From: Ampelocalamus luodianensis
Taxonomy: Eukaryota > Streptophyta > Magnoliopsida > Poales > Poaceae
Assembly: GCA_036346255.1 (NCBI GenBank)
Contig: CM070617.1
Location: 21,131,080 to 21,195,079 of the forward strand
Direction of reading: 5' to 3'
Length of the DNA: 64,000 nt
A program made the translations under genes and the position numbers. Below are positions 34,306-44,589 of the stretch, piece after piece; the stretch's first letter is position 1, and every line of letters starts with the position of its first letter. The notes beneath the pieces were generated by a model. It saw only the letters and a list, made by a program, of their open reading frames with translations. It searched no databases and was not told the origin of the DNA.

Positions 34306-36979
34306 TCAAGCCGAGCTTGTCTTTGCCTGTTCCGCGTACAACGCTTTGATCTCCTCCACATCGTCGTAGCTGCCGAGAAATATTGGGGATCTCTGATGAA
34401 TCTTGGTAGGAACGAGGTCAAGAGCCTGCAATGCCAGTGTAGCAGCAAGTTTTTGAGGAAATGGCAAGATGCCGTTATTGCATTAAAGTAGTAGTGTGAG
34501 AAAAAACAGTTTGCATTGCACAGCCAAGCGAAAAAAAAGAGGAACGTAGCCGAAGAAAGGCGAAGAAACTGGGGATGCAGGGGTGTACAGGCTGTGATAA
34601 TCTACAGGTTGCTTCCAGCGACAAAAGACCGACAACAATGTATCTAGTTTTTGGGGATGCAGCAAGTTTGAACAATGTATCAAGACACTGATGCTGAACA
34701 TGCAGTTCTGACCAAGAGAAATGTTACACACCCGTTCTTTGCCTGTGAAAGACTGGCCTCCAGCTTGCTCCATCAGGAATGACATGGGGAAAACTTCATA
34801 CAGGACACTGTAATGCCAAATTGAAGCAACTTCAGAAGTGTGGTTTATGCAATTCGGGTTGCCATATGCAATGTGAGATAGTTAAGAGTAAGAATTAGCG
34901 TACCGGAGTTTTCCATTTGGGCTCTTCTTGTCTGCAGGGTACAAAAATACACCTCCGTATAGCAAGGTACGGTGGACATCAGCAACCATACTGTAATCCA
35001 TTAGGAATATTATATATTATAACCAAAATTATACAAATGGTGGCTATATTCATCCTGTGAAAAGCCTGCATTATTAGAGAGAAGCTTTAGCCCCTCTTAA
35101 TACCAGATCAATTCTTTTCTGTCAGGTAGGCCGTAAGCCAACTGAAAATTGACTCACCTGCCAATGTATCTCAAGGATTTAGGTGATGAACCATCCTGGG
35201 GGAACTTGCACTTCTCTACAAACCTGTGATATTTCTTGAAAATTTTTAGCTGGAGTTCTTAAGGAAGTACAGTATTCTGAAAACTTAAGTACCACATACA
35301 TTGCAGTAGGCGCGTCCCAGTTCTTGGCATTCCCTTCATTCACCGAATAAATTTTCCCTTTCTTAGGTATCTTCCAAAAAAAAGAGCATAAAGCACGCAA
35401 ATATGACTATATGAGTATTATGTTGTTTGATGAATTTGCAGAAAAGGATAGAACTTTATTGGCCGGGTCCAAAATACCTTGATGTCTGGATGAGTCAGTA
35501 TGAACTCCCCAAGAGAAGGATCAAGTGTGAAGCCATTGACACCATTTCCAGTGCTCAAAACAAGCTGTAGCAAGTTATTTACACAAGTCAATTCAGCTAG
35601 GCACTTGCAGAAGATTGTCTTGTGGAAAAATGGGTTCAGGAGTCTTGATTACCGTGCAGGAACTGCCGTACATACAGTATCCAGCAGCAACCATGCTCTT
35701 CCCAGGTTGCAGTACATCCTCAAGAGTCACAGTGTCCTTGTTCTGGATCATGTAGATCCCAAAGATCTGTAGGACAAAAAAACGTGAATTCAAAAAAAAT
35801 AAAGAACAGAACAAAACATGCAGCATAAGGTTTCAGCTTCTCATTGGCATGTAGTAGTGTTATACTGACACGATATATTGCTGCTTATTTTTTTACTTCT
35901 GCAATTGACATCCACATCTTTAGAAAACATGGTAGCAATATCACCAGAGGAATTTGTCTTTTGCTTTAACTAAAAGTCTTCCTTTTTTAATTTCACCATC
36001 CTGGATTTTGAAAAAGCAAAGCAAAGGTGCAAATCAAATAGTGACTTCCCGTTCTTCCGAGTTGTCAATGTTTCATGTAACTTTTTGGGTTTGTGATGCC
36101 TTGCGCACGTACCGTTCCGATGGAGACACCACAGTCGATGTTGGAGGAGCCATCGAGTGGATCAAAGAAAACGCAGTACCTGATAGAAAAGGAAACCGTA
36201 TATTTTTTTCATCAGAAACAAAATAGATTACTCATATCAAGGTAGGAAGAAGAGTGTAGAGGATCCAAAATTACACACTTTCCACGGAGTGCAGGGTCCA
36301 CGAACGTAGCTTCCTCGTCCTCCTCGGACACAAGAACACACTGCATCCGTTCGCAGCGCCAAAGTCACAAAACAAATACTCCGAGTCCGAACTGAATGAA
36401 ATTAACAGTCGCTTAAAAAACGGGCTAGGTGAATTCATACGGTGCGACCGCTGCTGACAAGGGCCTTGACGAACACCTCGTTGGACAGCACGTCCAGCTT
36501 CTTCTGTTCCTCTCCCTGCACACACCAAGGCAATAAGGCATCATCTTTTAAATCTCACAGAATAAAAACTGAAGAGGAGGCGGGGAAAACAGCATAGCAC
36601 GTAAAATTGTGACGAAGTGAGCTGAGGCTGGTCAGTGCACTTGCCTGAACGTTGGTTTCGCCGGCCAGGCCAATGAGCTTGGCGAGTCCGGCCTGCACAA
36701 ATCACAGAAAGTGTCAGTACGCAGCAAACCATCAGTGGCTTAGTAGCGTGAGTTATGTGGAAACAATAGATACTCTATCTACGCCGATGAAATGAGCAGG
36801 CGCGACGGTGAGTGCACGACCTTGTTGACGGCTGACGCGACGAACTTGCAGCCGAGGACGATGTGGGAGAGGAGGATGGTGAGGTCGCCGCGGGACTCGG
36901 GGTACCGGCTCTGCTCGTTCAGCACGTGCCGCGTGATCGTCATCAGGTCCGTCCGGTGCGCGTCCGCTTCGTGATCCAT
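34306..36979 (-). CDS. Cytosolic fructose-1,6-bisphosphatase
   Basis: Twelve exons read leftwards: 36979-36821, 36692-36645, 36515-36441, 36340-36279, 36179-36113, 35766-35653, 35564-35478, 35370-35300, 35223-35158, 34990-34904, 34807-34732 and 34425-34306, giving 343 residues. It hydrolyses fructose 1,6-bisphosphate to fructose 6-phosphate, a control point of cytosolic sucrose synthesis and gluconeogenesis that is inhibited by fructose 2,6-bisphosphate and AMP in this family. Visible are the metal and active-site loop FDPLDGSSNIDCG and the signature GKLRVLYEVFPMS. The N-terminus MDHEADAHRTDLMT has no transit peptide, and the redox Cys loop of the chloroplast enzyme is absent. Intron 2 has a GC donor (TTCAG|GCAAGT) instead of GT. 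All other introns are GT-AG. Confidence 0.97.
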
Positions 36980-37120
36980 CTTGCCCAACCCCGCCGCCCG
37001 CCGCGCGCTAGCTACCTAGCTCCCCTACACCCGCTCGCTTCGCTCCGTGTTACGACTTGCGCAGTAGTGCAGAGCGCGCCGCGTACGCACCAGCTACTCG
37101 CTCCCGCGCGCGCGTGGTAT

Positions 37121-37130
37121 GTATATATCT
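37121..37130 (-). promoter_or_regulatory. TATA box of the FBPase gene
   Basis: On the minus strand agatatatac lies about 142 bp before the ATG, implying a 5' UTR of about 110 nt. Confidence 0.5.
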
Positions 37131-37750
37131 GTCTGTCTTGGCTAAGCTCACTCGGCGCGGGAACTGGCTGTGACGACGTGACGCGCGGCGTGTATTTCTC
37201 TCTTTTTGTGAGGTAGCGCGGCAAAAAAGTGAGGCTGGGAGCCGAGGAGCGCGGAGCTCCAACAGAATCGGCGCGGAGGCCCTATCCCTCTATCCGCGAT
37301 GGCTGGTAGCGTGGTGGCCGTGTACGTTTGTGGCCGTCGTGTGGTGGCGTACGCAGTGACAGCAGGGAACGAGGTGAGGCCCGAGAGGAGAGAAAGGCTT
37401 TGTCTCGTGCTGGCACGCAGCTGCGAGCGGAGAGATTAGGACCAAGTAGTGTTGCTGTTACCTACCATCTGAATCCGATGTGACATGACAGCGAAACGGT
37501 TTGAGACGGTCGTCAGTGGCAAACGGCGATCCACACCAACAAGAGTTGAGACTGGCGCATTGTTCAAAGCTCTTGTTTCCTTGAAGAAGCGCTTATGAGC
37601 AATGGCAGTAACTGATTAATGTCCTGGCCTTTACGCGTGGAATAAACCTGGTTCAACTTCAAGTGAGAGCAACAGGCCGGGGCATGTTTCCTTCTCGTGC
37701 TGGATTCGCTTGCATTTCGTGGTCCAGTCAAGACCTTTAATAGGCAGTGA
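37131..37750. other. FBPase upstream region, no gene seen
   Basis: GC-rich near the FBPase promoter, then mixed composition. No open frame with family resemblance and no element ends are visible. Confidence 0.5.
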
Positions 37751-37799
37751 CGCGCAACTTGAGAAAAAGGTTATTGACTTTACCGACGCAGAAAATTTC

Positions 37800-38427
37800 T
37801 GCTGATTTATTTCCTTGAGAATAAGACAAGAAGTTACATGTAAGAAATTAGCACGAAGGATTTCACACGGGACAGGTCATACCAAAACATGCTGGCCATT
37901 TGTCATAGCAAGAAAGGTTAGACAGAAGAAGAAGGGACCTTCGGTGGATACGCAAGGGACCAAAGGATCTTCGAGAAAGGGCTTGGTTGCTAGAAAATAA
38001 ATATGTATTAAATACTTAAAAACTAAGTCTGGATTATTACATGGAGAAAGTGACTATTTATAGCTCCCAACAGGATACCCGAGATTACGGATCTACCGAA
38101 AGGTCCTCTACCCGTAGGGGTTGTAGGACTTCTCCTACCCATACGCCAGCGTTTTCGCTCACGGTGGACCCTTCGACCTTAGTCCATCCGGTTGGCGCGC
38201 CTAGTGTCCTCGGGCCGAAGGGCATCCATCGCTCCCAGGATCGCCTGAGGATCTTGACCCTGGGCTTGGGCGCCTCGGCGACCCTTAGAGACCTCCCAAA
38301 GCCGTACCTGACACCTCTGGGAGGGGCCACTTTGCGCCATTGGTTGCAGGCCTCCTACAGGAGGCTCTGCGGTCTTCTCCTGGCTGCTGGGCCAGTGGGG
38401 CCGCCCTACACCATTTGACCAGCAACA
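37800..38427 (-). mobile_element. LTR-like remnant, minus strand
   Basis: Read on the minus strand it starts TGTTGCTGGTCAAATGG at 38427, runs through GC-rich sequence, then reaches a promoter-like GAGCTATAAATAGTC (about 38050-38065), followed by an AT-rich stretch with poly(A)-signal-like words. This is the order expected of an LTR (U3, TATA, R/U5). No second LTR, gag or pol is seen, and I could not settle the right boundary or a target duplication. It may be a solo LTR or a truncated one. Confidence 0.45.
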
Positions 38428-38710
38428 CAGTGGGCATAATACCAGCAAAGTAAAGTACATCATAAGTACATTTTAACACAGCCATGTAAGACATATAGTA
38501 CTATCAAATATCAATCATGTCAAGAACATAAATTACAAGTAGCAAGTAGCAATCGTGCTCCAACATACTTCGAGAATTCAACAATCTATGCAAAGGAAAC
38601 AAAGATGTTGGCGATTGCTGGAGTTTGCCGCAAGACATGTAGTCCAATAAATGTGTTAGTTGCTACTGAAGGTCCCATCGTCACCAAAGAATAACAGTTC
38701 TTAACAATAT

Positions 38711-38815
38711 TGACCTCGAGCCTTGCAGGCATGCTTCAGGGGCAATCGAGCTTATACAGTACAATACAACACTGGCTGATTTTGTTCCTGAAGAAGGTAT
38801 ACAAAGTATCGGGAA
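38711..38815 (-). other. Degenerate duplicate of YKT6 last exon
   Basis: This block resembles 38890-38985, which contains the real YKT6 terminal exon: the matching pairs are gagccttgcaggcatg / gagtcttgcaaacatg and acaatacaacactgg / atagtacaacactgg. The unit is about 180 bp and tandem. An acceptor-like cttcttcag is followed on the minus strand by an in-frame extension EQNQPVLYCTV and a stop, so use of this exon would replace the lipidated C-terminus with one lacking a CaaX box. Whether it is ever spliced in cannot be told from sequence. Confidence 0.55.
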
Positions 38816-38925
38816 ATTAGGCAGATGGAACAAAAGGTGAAAAGTTGAACTCTGACAGAATTGAGATATTATGTTGGAAACAGCATTAACCTGGAGTCTT
38901 GCAAACATGACTGAAGGACCAGAGT

Positions 38926-41900
38926 TTAAAGTATAGTACAACACTGGTTTGTTTTCTTTGCCTGCTTGTAGAACATCTGAAAAGGACATCACAATCCCTC
39001 TCAATAAAATAGAGGAGATGAACCAGTAAGCAAGAAAACTGTGAAATGATGCGGACTGATAAAATTAATATTTTCCATAAGTTGAAAAGGCTCGGGCAGT
39101 TTTATACTTTTAAGATTGCAATAGACAAATGGTAGAGCCTAGAGGAACAGGGCCTTAGACTTTTTCATATTTTGATCCAGTTACATACTCTACACTATAT
39201 CAAACAATTACTTTCTGGAAATTGGATTATGGCATTCCGGAAACATATATTACAAGACAGATTTTACTTCCTCTAAGCTACACCGACAAGGATCATAGGA
39301 CCCAGGTCAGTGTTGCCACTCCAATATTAGAGTAAATTTGGTTGTAAATATCAAGGTGACCAAAGCATGTGAAACTAGATTTATGCAAACGCCACAAACA
39401 TGACACAAATAGCATAGCATTATCACTAACAGACTCCATGGAAAATTAACTTGCTTCTGCAATACTCCGTGGATGGTGATTGCTTCAACTAGACAAGTTA
39501 ACATTACACATTTAATAGAGTACATGGTGTCTGAGAAACAATGCATAGCCCAAAAGAAATTTAAAGATGTTGAATGCTTGATGTATCATGTTGACAATCA
39601 ATAGTAAGTATCGAAACCTAGCCATGTTTTACTGCATAAAAGCATTCATCAGGTAAAAACCAAAGATAAAATTACCTGTGAAGCAGCACTCAGATCTGAA
39701 CTTTTCTCAACCAAGCTATCCAACCTCTCTCCTCTTGCAAGGACACTCTCGATAGTTTTATGCTGTTCGAATATCAAATGTGAACAATTCAAATTAGCAA
39801 CAGGTTGCTCCCAGTCCCATAAAACAATGGTGAGATAGCGGTAGTCGGGATATCATATTATCAAATAATTGTTTTAAGTTCCAGAACAAGATCGCGTGAT
39901 CAAGGTTGCTTGTACAGTATGCATGTAAGGCCATAAAAAATAATTATTTTCTCCTTGATCAAGCTCTCTGTTTTACCAGATGAGGAGTTGTTGATACTCA
40001 AGCTGGATCATGCAAGATGCAACCTACCTACAATGAAATCATAAAAAGTAGACCCAATTGAGTTCAATCTGAACCACTAAGAAAGTTGGAACCTTGGCTT
40101 GGCGCCAAGTCCATCTAAATTTAGTACCAGCACATGCAGTTAAGGCCTAAGGTCGTAAATCAAGGGAATATTCTAGAAAGCTAATTTCTAGGTATCTGTT
40201 ATAACAAGTGGAATGCATTCATCTAGTACAGAACTCAAAATATATTTAGTGTGATTTGTTTCTAGTAGGCACACATGGACATGGTTACAACTTACAGGTA
40301 TTCTGCAAAACTGAAAATATCTGAGCACAAAGAAAATTTCAGATAAGTAATACTTACTAGGATAATTTTGGTTTCATCCAAGTCCCTCTGGATTTTCATT
40401 AATTTGTCAGCCTCTGCAGGGTCCTACAAGATCATGAATTAAATGAGAACATATTTTTTATGAGAGAGGGAGGGGGCAGAGAGAGAGAGAATAGGTACAA
40501 TGCAGGCACAAACCAGTGTCAGTTGTACAATTATTCTTAGGAAAACACAATAAAAGGCTTTGCTCCTAATCAAAGTTCATTTTAGCCACAAACATGACAA
40601 GTAGAATTATATGATTACTTGTCAAAAAATAACATGCTCCTTTGTTTTTTAAGATTGTGGGAAGCCCTCAGCAATCCAGCTAGTTGAATAACTCTAGCAG
40701 TTAAAACAATGATGCACCACCATCTTTGAAAATTTATTCCTTGTGAATCATGACAATTTGGACTGGCCAATGACAAACCCAGTAGAGTACAAGCACAATG
40801 TATGATTATATTGATATGTCCAAAACATATAATCCATTTCTGAGAAGCCCACCAAAACATCAAACAACTTAGATATGGTTCATTTTTCTCTCATCCAAAA
40901 ACAAGCCTGGCAAGTTGCAATGCAGATATTGGAAACTTGTTTTTCATTACAGACTTACGGTTGAACTAATTAATTGATCTTTCCATATAGGATAGGAAAA
41001 ATAAGGTCAGTTTTTTTTCAAGGGAAAAAATAAGGTCAGGTTATTAGCTCCTATCAATGAACACACATACATAAAGTGCCTCTATTTCATAGAAAGTTGT
41101 AAACCTGATATTTTGTCAAAGCATCTGCCAGGAAAGGCCACTGTTGAGTAGCATCTGCTGTAGCAGATTTCAAGGGTCCCCAAAAGCCTTCTGGTATTCA
41201 TCAAGTACCTTCATAAAATAATCATATCAATAACTGAATCTCATAAAAGGACTATAAGCAGTAATGCACTAACAAAGTTATTCTAGTTATGGGCAATAGT
41301 AAATCATACTGTATGCATGACCATAATATATTCATGAATCAAATATCTAATCGCACGCGCGCATACAGGACCCAGAAGAGCTGCAGGGAATAAAAAAACA
41401 ATACAATTTGTTGAAATCAAATACCAAACAGTTACTATATCGGGTTTTTAAGGAGTTAGGGAAGGATAGTGTACATCAATCCCTACTATCTAGCCAAACT
41501 AGTAGCTACTTGCTTAAAAAGGAGGACCTAGGCAGCATTACAACCTCCGTTGCTTTCCGACAATAGGGTGTTAAAAAAATATAATGAACAATTGAACATG
41601 GATGCAGGATTTAAAATGGATATAGATGGTTGTCGCTGGTTTTCGAGCAGTTATTGCTAAAACCTGTCTGATAATGGACAAAACAGTACACTGCACCAAT
41701 GTTGAGGGCAACCTTGCCAGCTTATAGTGTACTCATTCGTACAACTTAACCACTTTTCAGGTTTTTCTAGTAATAATTTCATGAAATACTCCCTTATTGT
41801 GGGTGAAATCATCGTAGGCCAAATGCAAAGATATGCAATACAGAAAATTCCAGAACTGTCAATACCTTATTTAGAAGTGAAAATGCACTTCGTACAGGAT

Positions 41901-42681
41901 AGTGATCATCCATAAATGCCACCGCACAAAGGCCATTTCTGTTGTGTGAGTGGACCTTGTATTCTGCAAATAGGACAAAGTGTTTGCATGATCATACACA
42001 CAAACAGCATACAGAAATTTACAAAATAAATTTGCTTGGAGTCTCTAACACGAAGAGAAATGTCCATGAGCTGTAAAGCACACGAATAACTACAAGTAGG
42101 ATGCAAACGCTAACGCATGATAAACGTTGGAATTAGTTCAAGTTTCCCCCAAATATATTTAGTATCGTCATATCGTCACGATGGACAGAGAACCAATACC
42201 CAACTTAAGCAACAAGATCAGATTGCAACCGGCCAACAGCAAATCCAACAGCGCATCAGATGAACTAACTGACAGCGCTACTTTTCCGCAAACAATCTAA
42301 TTCATCTCACCTCCCGTCCCTGTTGCAGCCATCAAATACCACAGAATCCCGCACCACAGGTTGGTCCCGGCCATATCCGTGCGAACCACGGATCTGAGCA
42401 TCGGATCAGAAAGTACAGTAGAACCGGAGGCAGATCTGAGGGAGGTTACCTTCGTGCTGGACGGACTGGCGCTGGCCGGATTGGGTGCGCTGGGCGACGG
42501 TGCGGGCAACGAAGAAGATGAACTCGCGGGCGGCGCTCCGCTGGAAGTACCCGAAGTGGCTCACGTCTGTGGCGTTCGCCAGCACCACCGCCTCGGAGCC
42601 CGGCCCGCCGCCGGACGACGTGGAGGAGCCCCCGTCGCCGGAGGACGACGGCTTCAGCACGAGGAGTGCCGTAATCTTCAT
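38926..42681 (-). CDS. YKT6: R-SNARE YKT6, with one-base gap in exon 3
   Basis: Six exons read leftwards: 42681-42450, 41963-41866, 41208-41105, 40423-40358, 39762-39676 and 38976-38926, about 212 residues if exon 3 is whole. An N-terminal longin domain (MKITALLVLK, SHFGYFQRSAAREFIFFVA, AVAFMDDHYPVRSAFSLLNK) is followed by the SNARE helix with the zero-layer Arg in LARGERLDSLVEKSS and a C-terminal CCTIL, where two Cys near the end carry lipids instead of a membrane anchor. YKT6 cycles between cytosol and membranes in ER-Golgi, vacuolar and other fusion steps. Exon 3 is 104 nt where 105 are needed. One base is missing near 41170-41172, at the codon for Trp in GDPWKS, which creates an early stop. 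All splice sites and other exons are intact, so a sequencing error is more likely than a null allele. Confidence 0.93.
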
Positions 42682-42689
42682 CTCTCCCA

Positions 42690-43300
42690 AGGCAAAGATC
42701 TACGACGCGACGCTCCCGATCTCGCGGCCGCTGCTTCTGCGCCGCGCGGAGATGGATGGGTTGGATGGACGGAGGCGCAGCCGCGCAGCCAAGGAAAAAG
42801 CTTCCCTTGCCTCCTTTGCTGGATTCGGTCGCACCCCACCAACACAACGCGCACCACGAATAACGAGTCGGAAATGAGTCAATGACTGGGCCCGGGCTTG
42901 TCAGGCGAGCACCACGCTTTTCAATTGGGCCAACCCACAAACAGCTCTGCAGCTAATGGAGCACGTCCAACCCAAACAGTGAAGCGCCAAATCACACAGA
43001 AATTACCAAATTCATAAGCACAAGAAAGTTATGATGCTGCTACATTTAACGATGTGAATGCGATCAGAACACCAAACAGAGAATGGCAAATCACAAAAAC
43101 GCACGGACGAGGAAACGAAATTGACACAAAATTTTGGATCAGATGATAACTGCCCTCTTAAATTGCCATTTCATTTCAACACCATGCTACATATGACCAG
43201 AACACCACAAGAGCAGATAAGGTGGGGCTAAATTACAACCAGCTACGCCATGACATTCTCGGATCAACACCAGCAATCTAGGCATCTTCTAGCACATCTC
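42690..43300. other. YKT6 promoter region and intergenic DNA
   Basis: GC-rich for about 150 bp upstream of YKT6, with TGGGCC-type words near 42886-42935 (actgggcccggg, ttgggccaaccc), then AT-rich. No TATA box, gene or element is clear. Confidence 0.5.
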
Positions 43301-43559
43301 TCTCAACCATCTTACGTGTACAAAAGTGGCTCATAATCTCTCTGAGTTGCTCCTGTGAGTCGTCTGTCGTTGGAGTCTGCAATCTTCGTTCTTAAGTTGA
43401 TAGGTTAATCTACGACGACAAGATCTGGAAACATGTGAAACAATGTGAACATGGGCATACGTTTGGTCATTGATACGTGTATACATTAGCTATGTGTATA
43501 ATTACTATTCACTCGGATTCAATTAACTCTGACTGATTTCACTTGACAGTCGATCATCA

Positions 43560-43802
43560 TCCTATTCTCACCAACATTGTCACCTAATAACTTAACATTC
43601 GTTCACACAGTCATTTCAACAGGATTACTATTCACTTTAATTTCAAACTTTCTCAACATCTCAATACAGCTCAAACAAGATTCAACCAATCACCATTTCA
43701 ATATTTCCAATCCTCAATCAATTCACAATCTCCTCAATATCTATTTCAATTTCATCAAACTCCAAATACAAGTTCCACATACTCCAATTAATGTTCCACT
43801 AA
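43560..43802 (+). pseudogene. Relic of a second Harbinger ORF1 5' end
   Basis: One frame reads LSQHLNTAQTRFNQSPFQYF and later SPQYLFQFHQTPNTSSTYSN, resembling the Gln/Ser/Pro/Tyr-rich N-terminus of the Harbinger ORF1 at 26969 in composition and in the order of words (acaag-attcaacca, ccaatcctc-caat, acaagttccacata). It is too diverged to be part of the 43803 duplicate and has no downstream domain, because the duplicated segment starts abruptly at 43803. It is a remnant of a related, older element cut at the breakpoint. Confidence 0.5.
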
Positions 43803-44580
43803 CGATGCCTTACCATTTGTACTCATGATCGCTATGTTGCAATCCTATAGGAACTGCTTAAACAACCTCCATAATGTTGTCTCCTACTACTATCCATATT
43901 ACTACAATGAAGCATAAGAGTGAATACCATGTTGTTAGTAATGTCGCACTTAGTGATCTTATTTATAGGTAAGAATACTCGCAAACGGTATAGTCCGCTC
44001 TCAAGAATTATAGTAATACACCTGTTGTCACAACAGATTAAAATCAGTGGTGCAGCAACGCGCACGCTATCATTCTAGTTCATTGAAAAGGGCATGAAGC
44101 TCATGCAACACAAACCACCAAGATGTTTGGGCGTTTGGGCATAATAATTTGAGCTGACTGATGAATATAGTTCCTTGAGTTTCATTTATCTAATATACCA
44201 TGGATGCCAGGAACAATATATACAAGCATGTATACAAGACAAATTATTATCAAGAGCAGATAAGAGCAATCTTCAGCAGACCGCTTCACAATGCAAGTAA
44301 CAACAGTATCAGCTGAATGTTGAACAAGTAATGTAAGCACAACAAAGCAACTATTTCAGTTATGACATTGAACCCATATCTCTCCTAGCATTCGTTTCTC
44401 AAAAAAGAAAAACGTATCCCAACATTCTTCTAAAATGAGAGTTCAAGTCCTTCAGGAAACAACCCCTATCAACCTCCTAATTCTTTGCATCTCTATAAGT
44501 CAACTTTACATGAGGCCAACTCATGCAACAGCCAAACTTAATCATATAGTCGGCCATATTCACCATGTTACTAGTTGTAA
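43803..44580. other. Copy 2 of 9862-10640, no gene seen
   Basis: Same non-genic sequence as copy 1. Altered spots near 43826, 43946, 43981 and 44006 coincide with CAG, CTG or CTAG words in copy 1. Confidence 0.6.
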
Positions 44581-44589
44581 ATCGAGTAG

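Noticed and set aside
38041..38418. 125-codon open frame in the LTR-like remnant
   Set aside because: It lies over a TATA-containing LTR-like sequence read from the other strand and has no recognised domain.
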